64,000 nt of DNA. Source: an uncultured Maribacter sp. (GTDB lineage: Bacteria > Bacteroidota > Bacteroidia > Flavobacteriales > Flavobacteriaceae). The notes beneath the pieces were generated by a model, which saw only the letters and a list, made by a program, of their open reading frames with translations, had not been told where the DNA came from and made no database searches. Below, piece after piece: positions 8,018-15,671 of this stretch. The position numbers were made by a program, and so were the translations under genes. Within the stretch, counting starts at the first letter, position 1, and every line of letters begins with the position of its first letter. The stretch covers positions 1 to 64,000 of the forward strand of contig NZ_CANMBB010000003.1 of assembly GCF_947495965.1 (NCBI RefSeq), in the 5' to 3' direction.

Positions 8018-9412
8018 ATGAAAATTTATCTTTCAATAATATTTGTACTAATATCAATTATTACATTCTCACAAAAAAAAGAATATGATGTTGAAGATTT
8101 AGAGATCAAACTCGATTCTTTGATTATAAATACAATGGAATCCGAACATATTCCTGGTGCTTCATATATCATTATAAAAGATAAAAAAACATTACTAAAA
8201 AAAGGTTATGGATATACGACTTTAGGAAAAGATTCAAAACCTGTTAATCCTGATTCTACAGTTTTTAGAATTGGTTCAATAACAAAAACCTTTACTGCTA
8301 CTGCACTTCTTCAACTTAAAGATAAAAACTTAATTAACTTAAATAAAGATGTCAATATATATTTAAAATCCGTAAAAGTTCCAACAACTTATGATGAACC
8401 AGTAACAGCTTCTAACCTTTTAACTCATAGTGCGGGATTTGATGAATTAAGAGGTAGAGTGGTTTATAAAAAAAAACAACAATTACCTTTAGATAATTTT
8501 CTTGATGGTAAATTAATAAGACTAAGAAAACCTGGTACAGTCGCAGCATATTCAACTTTCGGAGTTGCACTTGCTGGATTATTAGTTCAAGACATTAGCG
8601 AACTAACCCTAGAAGAATATATGAAAAAGAATATTTGGCAACCGCTTGGTATGTCAATGACGAGTATAGAATTACCCCAAAACCAAGAAAATAGTTTATC
8701 AATTGGTTATGAATATAAAAATGGTATTAATGTACCACAATCTTGGGAATGGTATCATACTTATCCTGCATCTTCAATTAATAGTACAACCGCAGATATG
8801 GGAAAGTATCTACAAATGCATCTTAATCTGGGCGAATTTAATGACAATAGAATTTTAAAATCAGAATCTGCATTGTCAATGCAAACGCAACAACTTTCTA
8901 TCAACAAAGAAGTTTTTGGTTTCGCATATGGTTTTTACGAAAAAAATCAATTTGGACTTAAAGCATTTAATCATGGAGGAGATATGTTAGGCTATAGTTC
9001 TTTCATAACGTTAGTTCCAGAAATTAATTTGGGGGTTTTTGTTGTACACCATCACGAGAATACAAATTTGAGAACTAAAGTTATATCTCTAGTTTTAGAA
9101 CATTTTGGAACTAAAAACATAAGTAATCTCAACCCAAAAAGGTTACACAATGACATTTCCATATTTTCTGGTAATTATAAATGGATGTCTACTTGTTATA
9201 CTTGTACAAATATTGAAAAGCAACCAACTTATAAACTTACCGCAAATGATGATAACACATTATCTGGATTTGGCAGAAAATTTTATCAAGTAGATGCTTT
9301 ACTATTCAAAAGTTATGATGGTAAAAGAATCATGGGATTTAAGAAAGATGAAAGCGGAAAAATAAAATATATGTCTTTAGGAAATGTGAACGCATTTGAG
9401 AAGGTAGAATAA
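8018..9412 (+). CDS. Serine hydrolase, class C beta-lactamase family
   Basis: A 464-residue protein starting with an export signal (about residues 1-19, ending ITFSQ). The catalytic SxxK motif is Ser87-I-T-Lys90. A YST segment near residue 180 occupies the usual YxN position and a HGG motif near 320 the KTG position. These substitutions argue for an esterase or peptidase rather than a true beta-lactamase. The C-terminal domain (about 370-464) resembles the extra domain of such hydrolases. I chose the ATG at 8018 because it places the signal peptide at the N-terminus; the upstream frame from 7952 adds a non-conserved leader. Confidence 0.85.
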   Translation: MKIYLSIIFVLISIITFSQKKEYDVEDLEIKLDSLIINTMESEHIPGASYIIIKDKKTLLKKGYGYTTLGKDSKPVNPDSTVFRIGSITKTFTATALLQLKDKNLINLNKDVNIYLKSVKVPTTYDEPVTASNLLTHSAGFDELRGRVVYKKKQQLPLDNFLDGKLIRLRKPGTVAAYSTFGVALAGLLVQDISELTLEEYMKKNIWQPLGMSMTSIELPQNQENSLSIGYEYKNGINVPQSWEWYHTYPASSINSTTADMGKYLQMHLNLGEFNDNRILKSESALSMQTQQLSINKEVFGFAYGFYEKNQFGLKAFNHGGDMLGYSSFITLVPEINLGVFVVHHHENTNLRTKVISLVLEHFGTKNISNLNPKRLHNDISIFSGNYKWMSTCYTCTNIEKQPTYKLTANDDNTLSGFGRKFYQVDALLFKSYDGKRIMGFKKDESGKIKYMSLGNVNAFEKVE

Positions 9413-9841
9413 AACTAATGGTAACGGCGTATATAATTCATCGCAATTTAGAACCTACTTAGGAATCCTGAGGCTTAGGAACTCGCGTTTTGAAAGTCTA
9501 TTCGGCTTGTATTTGCTATATTAGGTACTTAAAACACACAAAACTATATACAAATATTTTTAAAAAACTCTATCCAAAGCTAAAATCACATGTATTTACA
9601 GAGGATAAGTTCAAAGTATTGATAAGCGTTAATCCGTCAAAAGCATTCTTGATAAAAGTCAGAAATTCCCTTTCATATAAAAATAATAAGTAATACAACA
9701 AGGCATAAAACATATAATATTCAGTGATTTGTAAGAGTTTTACTCTTACATCAGCGCTCCTTTTAATGGGTAAGAATGTAGCCCTAAAAGCTTCATTTTA
9801 TAAACCTATATCAGGATAATTCATTAACGACTAAACAAAAA
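9413..9841. other. Gene-free intergenic stretch with cassette-like repeat
   Basis: No convincing gene. Near 9420-9437 is TAACGGCGTATATAA, resembling TAACAAAGACGTATATAA at 2638-2655. It is followed by AGGAATCC and TTAGGAAC strings and the TTCGGCTTGTATTTGCTA text. A TTG-initiated 67-codon frame (9490-9693) has unconvincing composition. A perfect 9-bp inverted repeat is listed separately. The region looks like the end of an accessory gene cassette, probably a family of intergenic repeats. Confidence 0.4.
9730..9750. promoter_or_regulatory. 9-bp perfect inverted repeat upstream of a Crp/Fnr gene
   Basis: TGTAAGAGT and ACTCTTACA pair perfectly around a 3-base spacer, about 90 bp before the Crp/Fnr start at 9842. 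There is no T tract after it, so an operator is more likely than a terminator. It does not match the TGTGA Crp half-site. The bound factor is unknown. Confidence 0.4.
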
Positions 9842-10423
9842 ATGGATAGAATAATAAACACAATCAACACCTATATCTCACTTTCCGAACAAGAAATAGA
9901 ATACTTAAAAGACGCTATAACTAAAAAAGAATATCATAAAAATGAAATAATTTTCTCTGAAGGTAAAATAGCTAATGAAATTTATTTTGTAAATAAAGGA
10001 TGTGTTAGACTTTTTTATAATGTTGATGGTAAAGATAAAACAGCTTTTTTCTATAGTGCTGAACAATACATATGCGCTGGGGAAAGTTATACCTATAATA
10101 TTCCAGCAGCAGAAAATTATCAGGCAATTAGTCAAACAGAAATATTTATACTTACCAAATCGAAAATTGAAAAATTACTAAAACAAGTGCCTAAAATGGA
10201 GGTTATTGCAAGAATTGCTACCGAAAACGAACTTATTACTTGTCAAAAACTAATTGCTTGTTTTATTACAAAATCCCCAGAAGAAAGGTATTTGGATTTA
10301 TTAAACACTCAAAGGGAGTTATTTCAACAGGTACCACAACAATATATAGCTTCTTATTTAGGGGTTTCACCCGAAACACTTAGTAGAATTAAAAAACGAG
10401 TATACCATAAAAGTCTTTCTTGA
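9842..10423 (+). CDS. Crp/Fnr family transcriptional regulator
   Basis: A 193-residue protein with an N-terminal cNMP-binding-like domain (about residues 15-125; NEIIFSEGKIANEIYFVNKGCVRLFY across its core). A C-terminal helix-turn-helix reads IASYLGVSPETLSRIKKR (about 170-187). It is a paralog of the regulators at 2778 and 13908. It sits upstream of a decayed NAD(P)-binding gene, an ABM-type monooxygenase and pirin, an arrangement compatible with control of quinone or electrophile defence. The effector is unknown. Confidence 0.85.
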   Translation: MDRIINTINTYISLSEQEIEYLKDAITKKEYHKNEIIFSEGKIANEIYFVNKGCVRLFYNVDGKDKTAFFYSAEQYICAGESYTYNIPAAENYQAISQTEIFILTKSKIEKLLKQVPKMEVIARIATENELITCQKLIACFITKSPEERYLDLLNTQRELFQQVPQQYIASYLGVSPETLSRIKKRVYHKSLS

Positions 10424-10476
10424 CGATAGTCAAGAGAAACCATATAGATAGCATATAAATTTGTAAAAAAATAAAT

Positions 10477-10682
10477 ATGCAAAAGAAGGCTTTAGTTGCA
10501 GGAGCAACTGGTTATTTAGGTCAATATCATGTAAAAGAGCTAAAAAAGAGACTTTTGGTACGGATATTAATACGAAAAAAAAGCAGAAAAACCTGTTTGA
10601 TTTGGTTGATGAATTTTTCATTGGTCAAATTACAAATTCAACCACTTTAAAAGGTGTTACAAAAGGTACTAAACAGAAATAA
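10477..10682 (+). pseudogene. Decayed NAD(P)-binding (NmrA/SDR-like) gene remnant
   Basis: From ATG 10477 the frame reads MQKKALVAGATGYLGQ, a Rossmann GxxGxxG start typical of NmrA/isoflavone-reductase-like proteins, and then loses protein character around 10550. A coherent stretch FDLVDEFFIGQITNSTTL resumes in another frame from 10596 and ends at the TAA at 10680-10682. An intact protein of this type would be about 290 residues, so the remnant is both frameshifted and truncated. A functional ancestor would have been the oxidoreductase partner of the ABM and pirin genes. Confidence 0.75.
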
Positions 10683-10715
10683 AAAATCAACAACATAATA
10701 TAACCTTATAAAAAC

Positions 10716-11015
10716 ATGAAAATAATATCTGGCATCTGGAAAATAAAAGAAAACTATTATAATGATTTTATTGTATTAGGAAAACAAGCAGTTGCTCAAT
10801 CAAGAAAAGAAGTTGGGAATATTAGCTTTCGCTTTTCTGAAATAAAAATAGAGGAAAATACTTTTATGTTTTTTGAAGAATGGAAAGATCAAGAAGCCAT
10901 AGATTTTCACGTTTCTCAAGATTATTTTAAAGCATTTATGAAAGCATCTGAGAAAATGCTTGAATCGGCACCAATAATTACAGTTTACAACACCAATAAA
11001 CAAACAAAATTATAA
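10716..11015 (+). CDS. Antibiotic biosynthesis monooxygenase (ABM) family protein
   Basis: A 99-residue dimeric ferredoxin-like fold protein similar to quinol monooxygenase YgiN. It has the typical sequence flow SGIWKIKENYY, then FRFSEIKIEENTFMFFEEWKDQEAIDFHVSQDYFKAF, then a final strand ITVYNT. YgiN-type proteins act with quinone reductases on quinols. Here it follows a broken NAD(P)-binding gene and precedes pirin by 18 bp, so the two are likely co-transcribed. Confidence 0.8.
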   Translation: MKIISGIWKIKENYYNDFIVLGKQAVAQSRKEVGNISFRFSEIKIEENTFMFFEEWKDQEAIDFHVSQDYFKAFMKASEKMLESAPIITVYNTNKQTKL

Positions 11016-11033
11016 CAAACAAAATTAAATTAA

Positions 11034-11756
11034 ATGGAAAACATAGTATTACACAAAGCAGAAACTAGAGGACATGCAAACCACGGTTGGTTAGAGAGCT
11101 ATCACACATTTAGTTTTGCAAGTTACCATAACGCTGAACGTATGAATTTTGGTGTACTAAGAGTTCTTAATGATGATACTGTGGCTCCAGGAATGGGATT
11201 TGGTAAACACCCGCATAGAAATATGGAAATTATATCTATTCCATTAGAAGGAGATCTAGAGCATAAAGATAGTATGGGTAATACAACTACAATACACTAT
11301 GGAGATGTACAAGTAATGAGTGCCGGAACAGGTGTACAACATAGCGAGTTTAATAAAAATAAGGACAGCCAAGTAAAATTTTTACAAATTTGGGTTATTC
11401 CAAATAAAGAAAATGTTACTCCTAGGTACGATCAAATTTCTCTTGATAAAAAAGATAGATTAAATACTTTCCAGCAAATTTTATCTCCTAATTCTAATGA
11501 TGAAGGTGTATGGATACATCAAAACGCTTGGTTTCATTTAGCAAATTTTGAAAGTGGATTTTCATCAGAATACAAGTTTAAATCTAAAGGAAACGGATTA
11601 TACCTTTTTAACCTAAAAGGAGATATTGAAGTAAATGGACAAGAATTAACAACTAGAGATGGTCTTGGTATTTGGGATATCAGTGAGGTAGTTATTAAAG
11701 CAAATAGCGATTCAGAATTCTTATTAATGGAAGTACCAATGGAACTTCCAAAATAA
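11034..11756 (+). CDS. Pirin family protein
   Basis: A 240-residue bicupin. The metal-binding motif is in the N-terminal cupin: HPHRNMEIISIPLEG (His56, His58 region) and GTGVQHSEFN (about residues 97-106). Bacterial pirins such as YhhW have quercetin 2,3-dioxygenase activity; others act as redox sensors. The WLESYHTFSFASYHN start is strongly diagnostic. It sits in a tight set with ABM and a TMEM175-like channel gene (6-bp gap), in keeping with an electrophile or redox stress role. Confidence 0.92.
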   Translation: MENIVLHKAETRGHANHGWLESYHTFSFASYHNAERMNFGVLRVLNDDTVAPGMGFGKHPHRNMEIISIPLEGDLEHKDSMGNTTTIHYGDVQVMSAGTGVQHSEFNKNKDSQVKFLQIWVIPNKENVTPRYDQISLDKKDRLNTFQQILSPNSNDEGVWIHQNAWFHLANFESGFSSEYKFKSKGNGLYLFNLKGDIEVNGQELTTRDGLGIWDISEVVIKANSDSEFLLMEVPMELPK

Positions 11757-11762
11757 GTAACA

Positions 11763-12332
11763 ATGAAAACAGGAAGGCTTGAAGCTTTTAGTGATGGTGT
11801 ATTGGCCATTATAATTACCATAATGGTTTTAGAAATGAAAATTCCTCAAGGAGCAAGTTTAGATACTCTAAAACCATTAGTGCCATTGTTTTTATCATAT
11901 GTATTAAGCTTTTTTTATCTAGGAATTTATTGGAACAACCACCATCATTTATTTCAAGCCGCGAATGGCGTAAACGGAAAAATATTGTGGGCTAATCTAA
12001 ACCTTTTATTTTGGTTGTCTTTATTTCCGTTTGTAACTGGTTGGATGGGAGAAAATAATTTTAATAAAAACCCAGTAGCCTTATATGGAATTATACTATT
12101 ATTAGCCTCATTAGCATATAAACTGTTAATATATTGCATTCTAAAGAATGAAAACAAAAACTCTATTGTACATAAAGCCTTAAAAAAAGACCCTAAAGGT
12201 AATTTCTCATTGTTTCTATATATTGCAGGAATAGGAATTTCTCTATACTTTCCTAAAGTAAGCTTAGGCATTTATTTTATTGTTGCTTTAATATGGTTAA
12301 TTCCAGAAAAAAGAATTGAACGTATATTTTAA
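11763..12332 (+). CDS. TMEM175 family (DUF1211) potassium channel-like protein
   Basis: A 189-residue integral membrane protein with about six hydrophobic segments. The first helix carries the signature RLEAFSDGVLAIIITIMVLEM (RxxxFSDGV at residues 4-12), which is the selectivity-determining helix of bacterial TMEM175 channels. Bacterial homologs are tetrameric K+ channels with one six-helix unit. It starts 6 bp after pirin. The physiological link is unknown. Confidence 0.85.
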   Translation: MKTGRLEAFSDGVLAIIITIMVLEMKIPQGASLDTLKPLVPLFLSYVLSFFYLGIYWNNHHHLFQAANGVNGKILWANLNLLFWLSLFPFVTGWMGENNFNKNPVALYGIILLLASLAYKLLIYCILKNENKNSIVHKALKKDPKGNFSLFLYIAGIGISLYFPKVSLGIYFIVALIWLIPEKRIERIF

Positions 12333-12351
12333 ATTAAAAAAATGAATTTAA

Positions 12352-12483
12352 CCAAATTACTATGCCCTCTCTGCCTTGGATAGAGGCAAAATTAAAAGAT
12401 TTGATTGGAACCAATTAATACCTTTTTACAGTAGAGAAAACAGACTAAACCAGCCATGGAAAATAGATACTAAAAAGGAGTAG
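12352..12483 (+). pseudogene. Remnant of an unidentified gene
   Basis: An open frame without a start codon reads PNYYALSALDRG, then FDWNQLIPFYSRENRLNQPW, and stops at TAG 12481-12483. The composition is protein-like but no start codon or family was recognised. An ATG-started short frame in another phase (12362) closes after 18 codons. It is probably the 3' end of a deleted gene, adjacent to another remnant. Confidence 0.35.
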
Positions 12484-12542
12484 TAAGGTTTTACTCTATT
12501 CTTATTATTTTTAGCAATATATAATAAATTCAAATCCATTGA

Positions 12543-12833
12543 AAGGTAAAATATGAATTCTCTGCAAACTTATGGAAACACAACTCTGAAGGGGGCTGGC
12601 ATTTTATAACTATCCCTAAAGCGTTTTCTAAAGAAATTAGAAAAAACCTTCAATGGCAAGAGGAAGGTTGGGGAAGAATGAAAGCTTCTGTTATAGTAAA
12701 AAATATAACTTGGAATACTTCCATTTGGTTTGACACCAAAATAAACTGCTACATTTTACCCGTAAAAGCAGAAATTAGAAGAAAAACAAATATTAAAAAA
12801 GACCAAACACTACAAGTAACCCTATTAGTGTAA
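12543..12833 (+). pseudogene. DUF1905 domain gene lacking a usable start
   Basis: The frame from 12543 encodes 96 codons ending at TAA 12831: KYEFSANLWKHNSEGGWHFI, then KEIRKNLQWQEEGWGRMKAS, TSIWFDTK and LPVKAEIRRK. This is the DUF1905 domain pattern. A TGA (12540-12542) lies directly upstream, with no ATG, GTG or TTG before the conserved core. The gene has apparently lost its start, or uses a rare codon. DUF1905 is often joined to or near YdeI/OmdA proteins; one such gene is at 34276, too far away to be a partner. Confidence 0.7.
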
Positions 12834-12858
12834 CTAAACCTCTATAAAAAATGTAACT

Positions 12859-13212
12859 ATGTTAAAAACTATTTTACTAATTCTTTTAGGTCTTTTCTTT
12901 ATTCTCAATGGTATTAACCATTTAATAAATACACATATCTATGAAGAATACTCTCTAAAAAGAGGGCTCGTTTCTCCTCGCTTAATGGTTCAACTAAGTA
13001 GTGTTGTTCTTATTTTTGGTGGCACTACCCTAATGTTTAACTTTTTAATATTCTATGGGGTAATTGGGCTTTCTATTTTTCTTATAATTGCGTCTTTTAG
13101 TCTTCATAAGTTCTGGAAAGAAAAGGATAGTCAATCAAAATTACTAGAAAGTATGCATTTTGCGAAAAACATGGCCATTCTTACAGAACTTATTTATATT
13201 GCTTTTTCATAA
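12859..13212 (+). CDS. DoxX-like membrane protein
   Basis: A 117-residue protein with four hydrophobic segments. The pattern LGLFFILNGINHLINTHIYE at the start, PRLMVQLSSVVLIFGG, LHKFWKEKD and MHFAKNMAIL resembles the DoxX family. DoxX-like proteins are small membrane subunits tied to quinone or oxidative stress systems. The neighbourhood of pirin, ABM and Crp fits. The start is the ATG at 12859. Confidence 0.75.
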   Translation: MLKTILLILLGLFFILNGINHLINTHIYEEYSLKRGLVSPRLMVQLSSVVLIFGGTTLMFNFLIFYGVIGLSIFLIIASFSLHKFWKEKDSQSKLLESMHFAKNMAILTELIYIAFS

Positions 13213-13241
13213 AACTCAATCTAAAAATAGTTATAGAAAAA

Positions 13242-13814
13242 ATGCCCCAAGAGTTAGAAAACAACCTAATAGAAATCATTGAAAATGATATTTGGATGAC
13301 TAACATTTTGAAAATTGTTAGAGATTTAAACTTAAATGATTGTTGGATTGGAGCTGGTTTTGTTAGAAACAAAATTTGGGATAAAAAACATGGGAAATAC
13401 AGAACGGAACTTAATGATATTGATGTAATACATTTTGACAAATTAAACCCGAGTAAAAAATATGACTTGCAAATAGAAAACAAATTAAAAAAACTTAATT
13501 CTAATCTAAACTGGTCTGTTAAAAATCAGGCAAGAATGCATATTAGAAATGGGCACCAACCCTATACTAATTGTAAACATGCTATTTCTTTTTGGCCTGA
13601 AACAGCAACTGCAATAGCTGTAAGGCTTAATAATAAAAATAAAGTTGAATTTATAGCTCCTTATGGTTTAGAAGACTTATTTAATCTTTTGGTTAGACCA
13701 ACACCTAAATTTAATTTGACTATATACCATGCTAGAATAAAAAATAAGAGGTGGAAAGAGAAATGGAGTAAATTAGAAATAGAAACTAGATATAACGATA
13801 AATTTGATAAATAG
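13242..13814 (+). CDS. Nucleotidyltransferase family protein (COG3575/PF06042-like)
   Basis: A 190-residue protein with CWIGAGFVRNKIWDKKHG (about residues 35-52) followed by ELNDIDVIHFD (DxD pair, about 58-68) and NWSVKNQARMH. This is the pattern of the uncharacterised nucleotidyltransferase-like family. Members may transfer nucleotides to a small substrate or macromolecule; no activity is established for this group. It lies 29 bp after the DoxX-like gene. Confidence 0.85.
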   Translation: MPQELENNLIEIIENDIWMTNILKIVRDLNLNDCWIGAGFVRNKIWDKKHGKYRTELNDIDVIHFDKLNPSKKYDLQIENKLKKLNSNLNWSVKNQARMHIRNGHQPYTNCKHAISFWPETATAIAVRLNNKNKVEFIAPYGLEDLFNLLVRPTPKFNLTIYHARIKNKRWKEKWSKLEIETRYNDKFDK

Positions 13815-13907
13815 ATTCATTACTTTTTAACCTAAAATCTTTACTTTATTATACCTTTTGCGTGTATAACGTTATATCTAATAAAAAACATTTTAAATTA
13901 CTAAAAA

Positions 13908-14492
13908 TTGAGTTCTACTAAAATACAACATCTTCTAAATTATTTTGACAATTATTGGGCTGTTGAAGAATTAACCGTAAAAATGCTTGATAAATGCGTA
14001 ACTAAAAGGAAACTTAAGAGAAAAGAAAACATCTTAACAGAAGGAGAAAAATGTAACCACTTAACCTTTGTTACAAAAGGAATTTTAAAGACTTATCATG
14101 TGAACAGAAAAGGAAACCAACATAACTTAAAATTTACTGCAGAAAATAACTGGTTAACTGATTTTAATAGTTTGTATAATAACATTCCTAGCAAACTTTA
14201 TATTCAAGCTATGACACCTGCAACTATTCTACAAATTAAAAATGAAGACCTTTTTCATTTATATGACAACTCCCCACTTTTTGATAGAAACATGAGAATT
14301 GTTACTGAAGAAGCCTTTATAGAACAACAAGAAAGAGTTTTACAGCATATCAGCTCTACAGCACATGAGAGATACTTATATTTTTTAAAAAAGTATCCAG
14401 ACTTATCAAACCGTATCTCAAATATCCAGATTGCTTCATATATTGGTGTTACCCCTGAATTTTTAAGCACCATAAGAAAAAAACAGCTGTAA
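13908..14492 (+). CDS. Crp/Fnr family transcriptional regulator
   Basis: A 194-residue protein with a TTG start. The cNMP-binding-like domain (about residues 25-130) contains ENILTEGEKCNHLTFVTKG; the C-terminal helix-turn-helix is IASYIGVTPEFLSTIRKK. Upstream, TATAACGTTATA (13865-13876) is a perfect 12-bp palindrome that could be an operator or a cassette boundary. It is the third paralog of its kind in the window and precedes the ABM-like gene at 14582, its likely target. Confidence 0.85.
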   Translation: MSSTKIQHLLNYFDNYWAVEELTVKMLDKCVTKRKLKRKENILTEGEKCNHLTFVTKGILKTYHVNRKGNQHNLKFTAENNWLTDFNSLYNNIPSKLYIQAMTPATILQIKNEDLFHLYDNSPLFDRNMRIVTEEAFIEQQERVLQHISSTAHERYLYFLKKYPDLSNRISNIQIASYIGVTPEFLSTIRKKQL

Positions 14493-14527
14493 AAAAGGTA
14501 ATTTCTTAAACTATCTTATTGTTGTGC

Positions 14528-14551
14528 GCAAAATTCTAAAAGTAATTTTGC
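14528..14551 (+). promoter_or_regulatory. Promoter box embedded in a palindrome
   Basis: GCAAAATT and AATTTTGC form a perfect 8-bp inverted repeat with an 8-bp spacer. The right arm overlaps TAATTTTG (14543-14550), a match to the Bacteroidota -7 consensus TAnnTTTG. A TTG lies 18 bp upstream (14522-14524), as expected for -33. A regulator bound here would cover the promoter of the gene at 14582. Candidates are the adjacent Crp/Fnr protein and the WYL protein. Confidence 0.6.
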
Positions 14552-14581
14552 AATCAATAATTTAAAATAAATAGTTAAAAA

Positions 14582-14887
14582 ATGATAGTAGAAATTACCA
14601 CTTACAAAGCAGCAGAAAATGTAACTCACAAAGAGCTTTTAATAGCTTCAAAAGCATTTAATAAAGAGTATTGTTCTAAATGTAAAGGTCTAATTAGTAG
14701 ACAATTCTTAAAAACAGCAGACGGTTACATGGATATCTTTGTTTGGAAAAGCAAAGAGGCAGTTGAACAAGTTCAAGAAACATTTATGCAAGATACAGAT
14801 GCCATGAAATTTGCCAGTTTAACAGACGCAAATAGTTTAACAATGAAAAACTATGAGGTCTTAGAAACTTCTATTTTTAATAATTAA
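14582..14887 (+). CDS. ABM-like dimeric alpha/beta barrel protein
   Basis: A 101-residue soluble protein. It aligns by eye with the second half of the lipoprotein at 16067: GLISRQ with GFISRK, TADGYMDIFVW with TTDGQWMDILYW, then a helix with AMKF or TFFE. This suggests an ABM-like ferredoxin fold of unknown activity. A CSKC motif at about residues 31-34 is absent from the paralog. It is preceded by a palindromic promoter and followed by a WYL regulator. Confidence 0.65.
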   Translation: MIVEITTYKAAENVTHKELLIASKAFNKEYCSKCKGLISRQFLKTADGYMDIFVWKSKEAVEQVQETFMQDTDAMKFASLTDANSLTMKNYEVLETSIFNN

Positions 14888-14928
14888 TATTTTTACAATA
14901 TATAACTCATACAATAGTACTTATTAAA

Positions 14929-15618
14929 ATGAACAGACTTACACGAATCACAGCTATTTTAATTCAATTACAATCTAAAAAGGTTGTAACCGCGAAAGAA
15001 ATTGCTAGTAGATTTGAAATTAGTTTACGTACTGTTTACAGAGATATAAAAACGTTACAAGATGCTGGTATTCCAATAGGTTCAGAAAACGGAGTTGGTT
15101 ATTTTATTGTTGATGGATATTCTTTGCCTCCTGTTATGATTACAGAAGAAGAAGCTAATGCATTAATTATTTCTGAAAAATTCATTTTAAACCAAGGAGA
15201 TATTTCGTTAAAAAAAGATTTCAACTCCGTACTATTTAAGATCAAATCAGTATTAAGAAACCTTGAAAAAGATAAGATTACGAAACTTGAAAATAGAATC
15301 TCTCCTTCTTATAAAAAAGATACGTTTAAAAGTAATTCATTATCCGTAATTCAAAAAGCAATAACCAATAATGTAGTTGTACAAATTAAATATCATTCGC
15401 TATATAAAGATGAAACAACCCTAAGAAAAATAGAACCTTTAGGAATATATTTTACAGAGAAAGCTTGGGTGGTTATTGCGTATTGTAGATTGAGAAAAGA
15501 ATTACGAGAATTTAGATTAGACCGATTTTTAGAGTCAAATACAACTAGTCAAATACCTGAATATCAGGAAGTTTTTAATCTAACCAAATATTTTCAAAAT
15601 CTTTATAATATAAGTTGA
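14929..15618 (+). CDS. WYL-domain (YafY-type) transcriptional regulator
   Basis: A 229-residue regulator with an N-terminal DeoR-like winged helix (ASRFEISLRTVYRDIKTLQDAGIP across residues 25-48, then GVGYF). The C-terminal WYL-like ligand-binding domain spans about 130-205 (VQIKYHS, LRKIEPLGIYF, WVVIAYCRLRKELREFRLDR). Such regulators sense small molecules or nucleic acid ligands. It lies between two genes encoding related ABM-like domains, and a palindrome overlaps its stop codon, so control of the 15672-18575 operon is likely. Confidence 0.85.
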   Translation: MNRLTRITAILIQLQSKKVVTAKEIASRFEISLRTVYRDIKTLQDAGIPIGSENGVGYFIVDGYSLPPVMITEEEANALIISEKFILNQGDISLKKDFNSVLFKIKSVLRNLEKDKITKLENRISPSYKKDTFKSNSLSVIQKAITNNVVVQIKYHSLYKDETTLRKIEPLGIYFTEKAWVVIAYCRLRKELREFRLDRFLESNTTSQIPEYQEVFNLTKYFQNLYNIS

Positions 15619-15631
15619 CATAGGGTTGTCA
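15616..15631. promoter_or_regulatory. Candidate operator TGACA-n6-TGTCA
   Basis: A perfect 5-bp inverted repeat with a 6-bp spacer overlaps the WYL gene stop and lies 41 bp before the next gene. A TATTTTTG box (15643-15650) matching TAnnTTTG sits 11 bp downstream. This is the position expected for an operator controlling the 15672 operon. Binding by the WYL protein is inference. Confidence 0.5.
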
Positions 15632-15671
15632 CCCCTTCATTATATTTTTGTTTTATTAAAAAAACTATACA

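Noticed and set aside
8018-9412. True class C beta-lactamase
   Set aside because: YST and HGG at the second and third motif positions and the extra C-terminal domain fit an esterase or peptidase-like hydrolase better.
9490-9693. 67-codon frame with TTG start
   Set aside because: Lies in a repeat-like gap, has no recognisable domain, and its codon pattern differs from neighbouring genes.
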